This document shows, piece by piece, positions 48,068 through 57,097 of a stretch of DNA of 64,000 nt. The notes under the pieces were generated by a model. The model saw only the letters and a list, made by a program, of their open reading frames with translations, did no database searches and was not told where the DNA came from. The translations under genes were made by a program, and so were the position numbers. The stretch comes from Bradyrhizobium sp. Ec3.3 (lineage in GTDB: Bacteria > Pseudomonadota > Alphaproteobacteria > Rhizobiales > Xanthobacteraceae): assembly GCF_000472925.1 (NCBI RefSeq), contig NZ_AXAS01000019.1, forward strand, positions 1 through 64,000. Direction: 5' to 3'. Position 1 is the first letter of the stretch, and the number at the start of each line of letters is the position of its first letter.

Positions 48068-49113
48068 AGCCAATTCAGCTCCTGCGCGCCCGCCGTCGGA
48101 GCGGGCGCTGGCATTGGACCGACATCGCCGCTTACGCCTATCTCGGGCTTGGCGTCGTGCTAATGTTCGGACCTGTCGTATGGCTGGTCCTGTCCTCGTT
48201 CAAGACCCAGGCAAGCCTCCTGGAATTTCCGCCCTCGCTGCTGCCGCTGTCCCAGCAGGAGGTCAGGGTGCAGGGCTTTCCGCAGCCGCTGCCGCTTTTT
48301 GCAGCCACCCTTGACAATGGCGAGCGTCGCGAGCTAGCGCAAGTTCGGCGCATCGGGCTGATCGCCCAGATGATCGATCCGGCCGATCCTAAACAGCAAT
48401 ATCGCGTGCCAACCGCCAAGCTCGCGCCGGTTCGGCACTTGAGTTTCGTGACCGCGAATTACACCGAGCCGCTCCAGAAATTCGCCTTCACGCGCTATCT
48501 GTGGAACTCGGTGTTCGTCACGACGATTGCAACTCTGATCACACTGCTTATCAATTCGATGGCAGCCTATGCTCTCTCCATCTACGAATTCAGAGGCAAG
48601 ACCGTTGCCATGCTGATGGTGATCGGCACGCTCATGATCCCGATCACCATCATTCTCGTGCCGGTCTATCTCGTCGTCACGAAACTCGGTCTCGTCAATT
48701 CGCTCTGGGCGGTCATTCTTCCGGGCGCCGCGACGCCAACAGGCGTCTTTCTGTTACGGCAATACATGCTGACGCTGCCGCGCGACCTCATCGAGGCGGC
48801 CCGCATGGACAAGGCAAGCGAGTGGCAAATCTACTGGCGGATCGTCATGCCGCTGGCGGCGCCGGCTCTGGCAGTGCTCGCCATCTTCTCCATCATGTGG
48901 CGATGGAATGAGTTTCTGTGGCCGCTCGCGGTGCTCACCAAGTCCGAATCCTTCACGCTGCAGATCGGTCTCAACGCCTTCCAGGGCGAGCTGCAGACCC
49001 AGTGGAATTATCTCCTGGCGATGACTGTGGTGTCGCTGATCCCGGTGGCTCTTGTCTTCGTGTTTCTGCAACGCTTCATCGCCACCGGAATAGCCAATAC
49101 GGGGATGAAATGA
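48064..49113 (+). CDS. Sugar ABC transporter permease (MalG type)
   Basis: The 349-residue membrane protein has an N-terminal helix (YAYLGLGVVLMFGPVVWLVL), a long periplasmic loop with RRELAQVRRIGLIAQM, then five helices. The EAA motif is LIEAARMDKASEWQIYWRIV. The large loop (about 70-135) is longer than in MalG but seen in bradyrhizobial alpha-glucoside transporters. It overlaps the first permease by four bases. Confidence 0.86.
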   Translation: MKPIQLLRARRRSGRWHWTDIAAYAYLGLGVVLMFGPVVWLVLSSFKTQASLLEFPPSLLPLSQQEVRVQGFPQPLPLFAATLDNGERRELAQVRRIGLIAQMIDPADPKQQYRVPTAKLAPVRHLSFVTANYTEPLQKFAFTRYLWNSVFVTTIATLITLLINSMAAYALSIYEFRGKTVAMLMVIGTLMIPITIILVPVYLVVTKLGLVNSLWAVILPGAATPTGVFLLRQYMLTLPRDLIEAARMDKASEWQIYWRIVMPLAAPALAVLAIFSIMWRWNEFLWPLAVLTKSESFTLQIGLNAFQGELQTQWNYLLAMTVVSLIPVALVFVFLQRFIATGIANTGMK

Positions 49114-49129
49114 TGGCGGGGATGTCTTC

Positions 49130-50203
49130 ATGGCTGGCCTGACTCTCAAGGGCGTCCGCAAGGCCTACGGGACGATCGCCGTGATCCACGGCGTCGATCT
49201 TGCGATCGCGGACGGCGAATTCATCGTCTTCGTCGGCCCGTCCGGCTGCGGAAAGTCGACCTTGCTGCGCATCATCGCCGGGCTCGAGGAGGTGACCGAC
49301 GGCGAGATTGCGATCGATGGCCTCGACGTCACGCGCGTGCCAGCGTCCGACCGGGGGCTCGCTATGGTATTCCAGTCCTATGCGCTCTATCCGCACATGA
49401 GCGTCTACAAGAACATGGCCTTCGCGCTCGAGAACATGGGTCTTGCGCGTAGCGAGATCGACGCCCGGGTTCGGCGCGCGGCCGCGATGCTGCGCCTCAC
49501 CGAGTATGTCGAGCGCAAGCCGAAGGCGCTGTCGGGCGGCCAGCGGCAGCGCGTGGCGATCGGTCGCGCGATCGTCCGCGATCCCAAGATATTCCTGCTC
49601 GACGAGCCGTTGTCCAACCTTGATGCCGAACTGCGCGTTGCCACCCGCAAGGAGCTCGCGGCGCTGCATGCGGAGATCGGCGGCACCATGATCTACGTCA
49701 CCCATGATCAGGTCGAGGCGATGACCATGGCAGACCGCATCGTCGTGCTGCGCGGCGGCCGCATCGAGCAGGTTGGTACGCCGCTCGACCTGTACAATCG
49801 GCCGGACAATCTCTTTGTCGCGGGCTTCATCGGCTCGCCGCGCATGAATCTGTTGCCGGTGCAGGTGGTGTCGCCGGGGCTGGTACGCCTCAGTGAGGCC
49901 AGTGAACCGATCAAGGTAACGACGGGCTCACTCGCCGCGGGCGCATCGGCGACGCTCGGCGTACGTCCCGAGCATATCGCGCTTGCCGCGGAGGGCGCCG
50001 ATCTCGCACTCACCATCGACCTCGTCGAACAGCTCGGCGGCGACACGTATTTCTATGGCAGCGCGCCCGGCTTGCCGCAGATCACGGTGCGCCAGAACGG
50101 TCAGGCGCTGCGGGGGCGCGGCGAGGCTCTCCCGGTTCGTTTCGAGCCGGCCCACCTTCACCTGTTCGACGCCGAAGGGGCTGCCGTGCGGCCCGGCCGC
50201 TGA
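49130..50203 (+). CDS. Sugar ABC transporter ATPase (MalK/UgpC type)
   Basis: The 357-residue product has Walker A (FVGPSGCGKSTLLRIIA), Q-loop (VFQSYALYPHMSV), signature LSGGQRQRVAIGRAI, Walker B (IFLLDEPLSNLDAE) and switch His (IYVTHDQVEAMTMADR). A C-terminal OB-type regulatory domain (about 240-357, GVRPEHIALA) follows. It powers the two permeases. Some MalK proteins are shared by several transporters. ATG 49130 is in frame 16 bases after the permease stop. Confidence 0.88.
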   Translation: MAGLTLKGVRKAYGTIAVIHGVDLAIADGEFIVFVGPSGCGKSTLLRIIAGLEEVTDGEIAIDGLDVTRVPASDRGLAMVFQSYALYPHMSVYKNMAFALENMGLARSEIDARVRRAAAMLRLTEYVERKPKALSGGQRQRVAIGRAIVRDPKIFLLDEPLSNLDAELRVATRKELAALHAEIGGTMIYVTHDQVEAMTMADRIVVLRGGRIEQVGTPLDLYNRPDNLFVAGFIGSPRMNLLPVQVVSPGLVRLSEASEPIKVTTGSLAAGASATLGVRPEHIALAAEGADLALTIDLVEQLGGDTYFYGSAPGLPQITVRQNGQALRGRGEALPVRFEPAHLHLFDAEGAAVRPGR

Positions 50204-50254
50204 ATCCTGAGGGCAGGCGACGATAGAGCAATGTCAATGATGGAGTGCTGAGAT

Positions 50255-52612
50255 ATGAAAGCCCTGGTTGAGGGCCGCTATCGCGGTTGCGAGGGCGGAG
50301 CCGCAATGTTCGACGTCGGGCAGGGGGCCACCGTCGCGGTGCGCATCCTTGAGCGCGATCTCGGCCGGGTGACGCTTCGGCGTGCTGGCGGCTTTCGGTT
50401 TGATCGTGGCTGGTCGCTGGCACCTGGCGGCATCGAGCCGCCGTATGGCGGGCGCGACCGCGACGATCTGTCGGGCTTCGTCAATCCCGCGGTGACGGTC
50501 TCAATGGGCGAGGGCACCGTCACCATTGCCGCTGAGGGGCTGACGGCCGAGGTCACGCTTCGCCCGTTCGGCGTTGCCTGGCGGCGAGACGGCGAGGTCG
50601 AGCCATTTCTGCGCGACCGGCCGACGCAGGCCTATTTCGTCTCCAACAAAACGCCGGCCATCGCGCACATGATGGCGCGTCATCCGGACGAGCGCCATTA
50701 CGGCCTCGGCGACAAAGCCGGACCGCTCGATCGCACAGGACGGCGCTTTGCCATCGACGCCGTAGACCCTTGCGGGTTCGATGCCGAGCTGAGCGATCCC
50801 CTCTACAAGATGCTGCCGTTCGTCATCGTCGACGGGCCGCAAGGCGCTCACGGCATTTTCTACGACAATCTCGCCACCGGATCTGTCGATCTCGGCTGCA
50901 CGATCGATAACTATCACGGCACGTTCCGGTCTTATCGCGCCGATGATGGCGACCTCGACTTCTACGTGCTCTCGGGGCCCGGTGTGCGCGAGGTCGTGCG
51001 TCGTTTCTCCTGGCTCACGGGGGGCCAGGCCTTTGCGCCGCGCTGGTCGCTCGGGTTCGGTGTCACGTCGATGGCGATCGCGGATGCGCCCGACGCCGAC
51101 CGGCGGGTCATGGACTTCATCGCCGACTGCAGCCGCCACGCCATCCGTTGCGACAGCTTCCATTTCGGCTCCGGCTATACCTCGATCGGCGGGCGGCGCT
51201 ACGTATTCAATTGGAATCACGACAAGTTTCCCGATCCATCGGCGACCATGGCGCGGCTGGTCGAAGCCGGCATGCAGCCGGTGACCAACATCAAGCCGTG
51301 TCTGCTCGACGATCATCCGCGGCTCACCGAGGCCATCGACGCCGGCATTCTGGTGAAGGACGGGGCGACGAAAGCCCCGGCCGTCGCGCAGTTTTGGGAC
51401 GGCGTCGGCTTTCACGTCGACTTCACCAATCCCGACGGACGCCGGTGGTGGCGCGCGGGCATCGAGCATGCGCTGCTCGATCATGGCGTCGTTTCCATGT
51501 GGAACGACAACAATGAGTTCGAGATCTGGGATGAGGACGCGGTCTGTGCCGGCGATGGTCGCCCCTTCGCCCAGGTGCTGGCGCGTCCGGCACAGGCGTT
51601 GCTGATGACGAAGCTATCCTTCGAGGCACAGGCGGATCGATCCTCCTCGCGGCGGCCCTATGTCATCACCCGCGGCGGGCCGGCGGGACTTGCGCGCTAT
51701 GGCCAGACCTGGTCGGGAGACAACGAGACCGCCTGGAAGACGCTGCGCTTCAATCTCACCCAGGGCCTCAACATGAGTCTGTCCGGGCTTTTCAACATCG
51801 GCCACGATGTCGGCGGCTTTCATGGCCCGAGGCCAAGCCCGGAGTTGCTGTGCCGCTTCGTCGAGTTCTGCGCACTCTGGCCGCGCATGATCATGAACTC
51901 GTGGAACGACGACGGTTCGGTCACTCTGCCCTGGATGCACGCATCCGTGCTGCCGCAGGTGCGAGCGGTGATCGGGATGCGGCACCGGCTGCTGCCCTAC
52001 CTTTACACGCAGATGTGGCGCGCCAGCCGCGACCATGAGCCCGTGGTGCGCCCGCTGTTCTGGGATTTCCCTGATGATGCGGCGGTGAGGGAAGTCGAGG
52101 ACGCCTTCATGGTCGGCCCCGATCTGCTCGTCGCGCCCGTGCTCGAGGAGGGCGCTTCCGATCGCCGCGTCCAGCTACCTGCCCATGAAGGTGGCTGGTA
52201 CGACTGGCACGATGGCCGGCATTTCTCAGATGGTGAGACTGTGCAGGTCGCCGCGCCCCTTGGACGCCTGCCTGTGTTCGTCCGTGCTGGAGCCATGATT
52301 CCGGTCGTTGATATCGATTTGGCCGGCAATCCGGGCGAGCGGTCGCTCATGGTCTTCGGCTCACCGGCGTCGCATGCCACTGCCGATCTCTATGAGGACG
52401 ACGGCGACATGGCGGCCTGGCGCACAGATGCTCTGCTTCTGTCCTTCCAATTGTGCCGGAAGGCTGCCGGCCTGGAATTGACGGCAAGGGCGCAAGGCGG
52501 CTTCCGCCCGGCATTCAACCGTTTGCATGTGAGGCCGGTCGGAGTGGCGGGGCCCCTGACCATCGGCACGATCGAAGGACCTGTCACACTTGAGCTCGGG
52601 GCGACTGGATAG
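50255..52612 (+). CDS. GH31 alpha-glucosidase / alpha-xylosidase-like
   Basis: The 785-residue enzyme belongs to glycoside hydrolase family 31. The nucleophile is Asp418 in SMWNDNNEFE (cf. WNDMNE), the acid/base Asp489 in TWSGDNETAW, and the substrate-binding block is FNIGHDVGGFHG. The N-terminal beta domain and C-terminal beta sandwich (LYEDDGDMAAW) are present. No signal peptide is seen, so it hydrolyses imported alpha-glucosides in the cytoplasm. It is the last gene of the LacI-regulated operon. Alpha-xylosidase or sulfoquinovosidase activity is possible, but the sulfoquinovose residues are not recognised. Confidence 0.85.
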   Translation: MKALVEGRYRGCEGGAAMFDVGQGATVAVRILERDLGRVTLRRAGGFRFDRGWSLAPGGIEPPYGGRDRDDLSGFVNPAVTVSMGEGTVTIAAEGLTAEVTLRPFGVAWRRDGEVEPFLRDRPTQAYFVSNKTPAIAHMMARHPDERHYGLGDKAGPLDRTGRRFAIDAVDPCGFDAELSDPLYKMLPFVIVDGPQGAHGIFYDNLATGSVDLGCTIDNYHGTFRSYRADDGDLDFYVLSGPGVREVVRRFSWLTGGQAFAPRWSLGFGVTSMAIADAPDADRRVMDFIADCSRHAIRCDSFHFGSGYTSIGGRRYVFNWNHDKFPDPSATMARLVEAGMQPVTNIKPCLLDDHPRLTEAIDAGILVKDGATKAPAVAQFWDGVGFHVDFTNPDGRRWWRAGIEHALLDHGVVSMWNDNNEFEIWDEDAVCAGDGRPFAQVLARPAQALLMTKLSFEAQADRSSSRRPYVITRGGPAGLARYGQTWSGDNETAWKTLRFNLTQGLNMSLSGLFNIGHDVGGFHGPRPSPELLCRFVEFCALWPRMIMNSWNDDGSVTLPWMHASVLPQVRAVIGMRHRLLPYLYTQMWRASRDHEPVVRPLFWDFPDDAAVREVEDAFMVGPDLLVAPVLEEGASDRRVQLPAHEGGWYDWHDGRHFSDGETVQVAAPLGRLPVFVRAGAMIPVVDIDLAGNPGERSLMVFGSPASHATADLYEDDGDMAAWRTDALLLSFQLCRKAAGLELTARAQGGFRPAFNRLHVRPVGVAGPLTIGTIEGPVTLELGATG

Positions 52613-53182
52613 CGCGCAGCAGACGCGAAAGCTTACATGACGCGTCACGCATGGTCGCGTGACGGCCTGCACCAATGCGGTTGCCGCCACCTGAGAGGGG
52701 GCTGCGCCAGGCCGCGTCGGCTTGCCCGCCGATGCCGGCCACAAAGGGAATGCGGAGTTCAGCAAGCTTTTCCCGTAAGAATACCGCCTGCTCTTGCAAG
52801 AAAAGCCCGAGATGGGCATGCAGTTCCTTGGGGCCACGTTGGAGAATGCCGAAGGGTTGATGCAGTCCTGGATGAAGCTTGTGTCGCCACGATTCATGGC
52901 GGGGCTTTGGTCCAGGCTTCGGAAACCAAATGAAACGATCACACAATCTTGGTCATCGTTGCCTGCATTTATGTTCGCCGACAAGGGTTGACCGAGCTGA
53001 TCAAAAATCTAATCTTCGTTAAGTCGTATTCCCGACAATCGTGATTGCGCGTCTTGCCGGCGTCTCGTGCAGGCAAGTTCGCCTGCTCGCGATATGGACA
53101 AGGGACGCGTTGAGGGGACGGTCGGGCGAAAACCAAGGAGGGGTGCCTATGGGAGTTGGAGAGCAGGCCTTCGGAGGGGGAC
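52613..53182. other. Intergenic stretch of about 570 bases
   Basis: Several overlapping frames exist on both strands. On the minus strand LHAHLGLFLQEQAVFLREKL then AELRIPFVAGIGGQA (about 52730-52870) looks slightly protein-like, and on the plus strand MQFLGATLENAEGLMQSWMK also does. Neither has a convincing start or known family, so I do not call a gene. Confidence 0.35.
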
Positions 53183-54244
53183 ATGGACGGCGATTGGTGG
53201 CCGCAGGCATCTATGACGAACGCCAGCGCCAACCTTGCAGATGTGCGGCACGCTGCAGCGGCATTTCTTGACAATTTGTTGGTTGCGGCTCCTGGAGATC
53301 GCGACCGCTGGATTCACAACTGGATGACGGTTGGTGATCGCTATCGGGATTCGGCTGAGTTCGCCATCAGGAAAAAGTTGCAAACGTCATCCAGTGAATC
53401 CTGGTTTTGCGCCCTGACAGCTTTTGAGGTGGCAAGAGAGCTCGCTGATCCAGGGAGTTCATCGAGCATCGCGCTTGAGGACCGGATGGAGGCTAGTCTC
53501 AGGAGTTTCGAGGCCTGTGAGCCTCGTCGCGTGGAGCGGGTAGAGATTGAGCCTTTTGATCAAGTGCGGCTTGCCGGGTGCTTTCTGCCCCCCGCGTGTC
53601 GCGCACGGCCTGCGCCCGTGGTCATTTGCATTAGCGACGAAGAATCGTCCGTCGATACGAGCTTGAGCCGGCTTCTGCCTGCGGCTGAGGGGCGCAATTT
53701 GTCGATCTTGGTTGTTCGAGGAGACGATGCATCAAGGCATCGTCTGTTCGGGCCTGAAGCCTTCTTGGCGAGTTGGGTGAACTATTTGGAAAGTCGATCG
53801 GATGTCGATGCCGACCGAATTGCTGTCAGCGGTGAGAGAATGGCCGCCAGTCATGCGTCGCGCATCGCTGCAACCGACCGCAGGATAGTTGCGGCTGTTT
53901 GTGACGGCGGACTTTGGACAGCGGTCCGACAGCGAGCGAACGTGGGCTGGATGACTGGAATCTGGGACCCGGCCACCGACCGCGCGCGGACGTCTAGTCT
54001 ACAACTGGTGCAGCGAATGCGCTGTCCGGTCCTGATTGTAGCCGGTGGTCGGGCGATGGTCGACCAGCAGGATGCTCTTGAACTGCAAGCCGACTGCAAG
54101 CTTGCCGGAGTGGATTGCTCCATTGCAATATCTCGGGGCTCGGGGGAGCTTGAAAATTTCGTCACGAAGGACGATTTCGTTCTCGATTGGCTTGAGCGAA
54201 AACTCGGACCGCATCGGCAATTTGAACCGATAAATTACTTGTAG
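53183..54244 (+). CDS. Alpha/beta-hydrolase-fold protein lacking the nucleophile motif
   Basis: The 353-residue product from ATG 53183 (GGAGG, five-base spacing) has a helical N-terminal part, then VERVEIEPFDQVRLAGCFLP and PAPVVICISDEESSVDTSLS. The nucleophile region is RIAVSGERMAASHASRIAAT and the tail has MRCPVLIVAGGRAMVDQQDA. This is the FrsA/DUF1100-like alpha/beta-hydrolase layout. However, the elbow GxSxG reads GERMA, with Arg where the Ser should be. It is probably not a hydrolase, perhaps a binding or regulatory relative. No operon partners. Confidence 0.6.
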   Translation: MDGDWWPQASMTNASANLADVRHAAAAFLDNLLVAAPGDRDRWIHNWMTVGDRYRDSAEFAIRKKLQTSSSESWFCALTAFEVARELADPGSSSSIALEDRMEASLRSFEACEPRRVERVEIEPFDQVRLAGCFLPPACRARPAPVVICISDEESSVDTSLSRLLPAAEGRNLSILVVRGDDASRHRLFGPEAFLASWVNYLESRSDVDADRIAVSGERMAASHASRIAATDRRIVAAVCDGGLWTAVRQRANVGWMTGIWDPATDRARTSSLQLVQRMRCPVLIVAGGRAMVDQQDALELQADCKLAGVDCSIAISRGSGELENFVTKDDFVLDWLERKLGPHRQFEPINYL

Positions 54245-54347
54245 CAGGCTGCCAGCGGCAAGCAGATCAAGTCCAAAGATGTCCGCTCTGTGGCTCGTTC
54301 GAGTTTGGGGCCCTTACCTATGCGCCAGTCAACAAGCTGCTGAAGGT

Positions 54348-54827
54348 TCAGGAGATATCTATCGCCAGCAGGCGGGATGCCAGCCGCGCATTCTTCGCAA
54401 TCGTCGCCAGCGCGGCGTTGATGTCTGCCAAGGTTTTCTCGTCGAACTCGTTGAACATTGTCGAGTTTAGAGCAAGTTTCCTCTTGGCGAGCTTCGCAAT
54501 TTCCGCTTGTGCCTTGGCTGTAAGAGACATCAAGACATAACGCGCGTCGTCCGCACGAGTCACTCGCGACAACAATCCGCTCTTCTCGAGACTCTTCGTC
54601 TGATTGGTGACGAATGCCGGGTGAATCCGCAACTTGCCCGCAACATCGATTCCAGCCACGCCTTGCCCCTCATCCAACTCTTCAATGGCCATCAGAATCA
54701 GCCATTGCGGTTCTGTGATGCCGAGGAGCTCGGCCCAGCTCTTATGGATCTCCTCCAATTGGGAGTGGATCTCGACCACATTCCAAATGAAATCCTTGAT
54801 TGCTCGGTCGAGGTTTTTCTCGATCAT
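54348..54827 (-). CDS. MarR-family transcriptional regulator
   Basis: The 159-residue product has the MarR winged helix: LLGITEPQWLILMAIEELDE, VAGKLRIHPAFVTNQTKSLE then KSGLLSRVTRADDARYVLMS (wing with DDAR) and a C-terminal dimerisation helix. It regulates aromatic, stress or efflux genes in other bacteria. Its neighbours are the hydrolase-like gene (convergent) and the porin region upstream. No palindrome could be assigned to it with confidence. Confidence 0.85.
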   Translation of the reverse strand: MIEKNLDRAIKDFIWNVVEIHSQLEEIHKSWAELLGITEPQWLILMAIEELDEGQGVAGIDVAGKLRIHPAFVTNQTKSLEKSGLLSRVTRADDARYVLMSLTAKAQAEIAKLAKRKLALNSTMFNEFDEKTLADINAALATIAKNARLASRLLAIDIS

Positions 54828-55014
54828 TTTTGAGTTCCGGCGAGGTTGAAGGCACCAGGGGCCTTTTAGCTACTTTACGGTTATCTCAAATGATTTTGCT
54901 CTCAGATATTCGTTATCCACCGAGGCAATATACTCAACTTTTGCAACCAAACGGCGGCAAGCATCGGCTCAAATATAGGCTTGCAAATATCAATTAATTA
55001 AAATAATCATCTCT

Positions 55015-55113
55015 GGTGTTTAGGAGCAGCTCAAACTCTTTCAACAAAGGGTTCTGAAACGCCACTCGCTAAACCTCCAAGGAAACCCTCGGGATGCCCC
55101 CCGAGGGTTTTTT
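55015..55113 (+). ncRNA. Candidate small RNA upstream of the porin
   Basis: A strong intrinsic terminator at 55083-55113 has no gene in front of it. A possible promoter, TTGCAA (54981-54986), 17 bases, TAATCA (55004-55009), would give an RNA of about 100 bases. The segment AACCTCCAAG at 55072-55081 is perfectly complementary to CTTGGAGGTT at 55368-55377, the porin's ribosome site. It may alternatively be an attenuated porin leader. Prediction only. Confidence 0.4.
55083..55113 (+). terminator. Intrinsic terminator without an upstream gene
   Basis: AAACCCTCGGG-ATGCCC-CCCGAGGGTTT followed by three more T residues is an eleven-pair stem with a run of six T in total. It is oriented for the plus strand. 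The nearest plus-strand gene upstream ends at 54244, too far to be its obvious source. Confidence 0.8.
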
Positions 55114-55203
55114 GCTGGTATTCGACGCGAAATGTGATCAAAACCCCTCGAATTTGGTGGTGTTGCGCTCATGCAACAGGTCGTCGCGAACCATCGATTG
55201 ATT

Positions 55204-55243
55204 AAAACAATCAATTGAGATGATTGTTTTGTTAAATTATATC
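55204..55243 (+). promoter_or_regulatory. Porin promoter region with inverted repeat
   Basis: TTGAGA (55215-55220), 17 bases, TATATC (55238-55243) is a fair sigma-70 promoter. AAAACAATCA (55204-55213) and TGATTGTTTT (55221-55230) form a perfect ten-base inverted repeat with a seven-base spacer overlapping the -35, a likely operator. The resulting leader is about 135 bases. Confidence 0.5.
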
Positions 55244-55383
55244 GAACCTAGCGACGGAGGGGGGCACCTTGAAGTCGTTTCCGCAGCCGGAACCCGGGTG
55301 CGGACGAATGGGGAATTGAGGGCCGGAGGCCGCGATCGTCGATCGCGTCCAAGTCGCCCAACACCAACTTGGAGGTTAATCAA

Positions 55384-56865
55384 ATGAAATTGACGAAGAG
55401 CCTTATGCTTGGCTCGGCGGCGGCTCTGATCGCCGTTGGCGGAGCACAGGCAGCCGATCTCCCCGTGAAGGCCAAGGCGGTCGAATACGTGAAGATCTGC
55501 TCGCTGTACGGCGCAGGCTTCTACTACATGCCGGGCACTGATACCTGCATCAAGTTCGGCGGCTACGTCCGTGCGGATACCTCGGTTGGCGCAGGCGACT
55601 ATTCCTTCCAGCAAGGCGCGAACCAGGGTTCGAACAACCGTCTGACCAACTACTGGTACAGCCGCGCTCGTATGGACCTGACCGTCGATACCCGCACGGC
55701 GACCGAGTATGGCGTGGTTCGCACCTACGCCGATATGGTCTTCACCTGGACCAGCAACACCGTGAGCGGCAGCAACGGCTCGGCGCAGGGCGCCGCGGAC
55801 GGTTCGGCCTCGCTCGGCCTCTACCACGCGTTCATCCAGTTCGCTGGCTTCACCTTCGGCCGCACGGTCTCGGTGTTCGACGCTCCGTGGCAGAGCTATC
55901 CGGCTGGCGGTCCCGACACCATTCCGGGCGGTTCCAACCACGTCACCGGCGTGAACCAGGTCGCTTACACGGCTGACTTCGGCCAGGGCATCACCGGCTC
56001 GATCGCGTTGCAGGACATCACCACGTCGGCAGGCGGCAATTCGAACCTCTGGAATCTGTCGGGTGCGACGGCTGCCAACATGGTTCAGGGCATCTATGGC
56101 ACCAACGATTGGGGTGGAACGCGTTCTCCCGACATCGTCGGTGCGATCCGCGTCGATCAGGCCTGGGGCTTGGCCCAGATCTCGGTTGCCGCTCATGACA
56201 TGCATCCCGCCTACTACGGCGCCACGGAACTCACCGGTCACCCGGCTGACAAGTGGGGCTGGGCGATCCAGGGTGCGTTGTCGATCAAGAACATCCCGAC
56301 CGGACCTGGCGACAGCATCAACCTGCAGGCCGTCTACACGGATGGCGCGTCTCGCTACAACTTCCAGAGCCTGTTCCCGCAGACCTTCTTCATGTACAGC
56401 GGCAGCGGCATCGGCGCGTACCAGAGCGTCGGAATCGCCGGCATTGCTGATGGTGTCTTCACCACCGGCTCGTCGATCGAGTCTGTGAAGACCTGGGGCT
56501 TCCGCGGTGGTTATACCCACAACTGGACCCCGAACGTGGCGAGCGGCATCTACGGTGGCTACGGCTCCGTGCGGTACGGTGACGGTGGCAAGACCGCGAT
56601 CTGCGCCAACGCTGTTACGTTGCTCGGCCTCGTCGGTACCTGCAACCCCGACTTCAACTTCGCTGTGATCGGTGTCAACACCGTGTGGACCCCGGTCAAG
56701 AACCTGGCCTTCACGGCGGACGTCAACTGGTCGCATCTGGACCAGAAGTACTCGGGCACCATCGCGAGCCCGGGCGTTGCTGCCGCTGCCAAGCCGGCAG
56801 GCGTGTATGAGCTGAAGGACCAGAGCTCGGTCAGCATGCTCCTCCGCGCTCAGCGCAACTTCTAA
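55384..56865 (+). CDS. Major outer-membrane porin (Porin_2 family)
   Basis: The 493-residue product has a signal peptide (KSLMLGSAAALIAVGGAQA) and a mature start ADLPVKAKAVEYVKICSLYG. The barrel includes CIKFGGYVRADTSVGAG, LTVDTRTATEYGVVRTYADM and an ending SVSMLLRAQRNF with terminal Phe. These are hallmarks of the rhizobial Omp2b/Porin_2 family of trimeric general porins. GGAGG precedes the ATG. Codon choice is strongly biased, as expected for an abundant protein, and the gene has its own promoter, long leader and terminator. Confidence 0.92.
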   Translation: MKLTKSLMLGSAAALIAVGGAQAADLPVKAKAVEYVKICSLYGAGFYYMPGTDTCIKFGGYVRADTSVGAGDYSFQQGANQGSNNRLTNYWYSRARMDLTVDTRTATEYGVVRTYADMVFTWTSNTVSGSNGSAQGAADGSASLGLYHAFIQFAGFTFGRTVSVFDAPWQSYPAGGPDTIPGGSNHVTGVNQVAYTADFGQGITGSIALQDITTSAGGNSNLWNLSGATAANMVQGIYGTNDWGGTRSPDIVGAIRVDQAWGLAQISVAAHDMHPAYYGATELTGHPADKWGWAIQGALSIKNIPTGPGDSINLQAVYTDGASRYNFQSLFPQTFFMYSGSGIGAYQSVGIAGIADGVFTTGSSIESVKTWGFRGGYTHNWTPNVASGIYGGYGSVRYGDGGKTAICANAVTLLGLVGTCNPDFNFAVIGVNTVWTPVKNLAFTADVNWSHLDQKYSGTIASPGVAAAAKPAGVYELKDQSSVSMLLRAQRNF

Positions 56866-56889
56866 GATCGATCTTTCGACCGATCAGAG

Positions 56890-56919
56890 AACCCCGGCGG
56901 GCAACCGCCGGGGTTTTTC
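56890..56919 (+). terminator. Porin terminator
   Basis: AACCCCGGCGG-GCAA-CCGCCGGGGTT followed by TTT is an eleven-pair stem with four-base loop and T run, 24 bases after the porin stop. Confidence 0.85.
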
Positions 56920-57097
56920 TTTGCGGACGTTGCGGCGTAGCGATGGCGTTTTGGACACACACGGGTCAAAGCTGTCTCGCTTCGTCGGCCGTGAGAGAAC
57001 GTCTACGAGCTCGCTATGGGTGTTCAACGTTCTGATCGAGTCCTGCTCCCTGCCGGGCCAGGCATTGCGTGCCACGAGCGCATCCGAGAATCAGTCG

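Noticed and set aside
52361..52984. 207-residue minus-strand frame after the GH31 gene
   Set aside because: Half of it is antisense to the GH31 C-terminus and the rest has no conserved motif.
55237..56736. 499-residue open frame on the minus strand
   Set aside because: It is antisense to the porin. Strong codon bias in the porin leaves the opposite strand open by chance.
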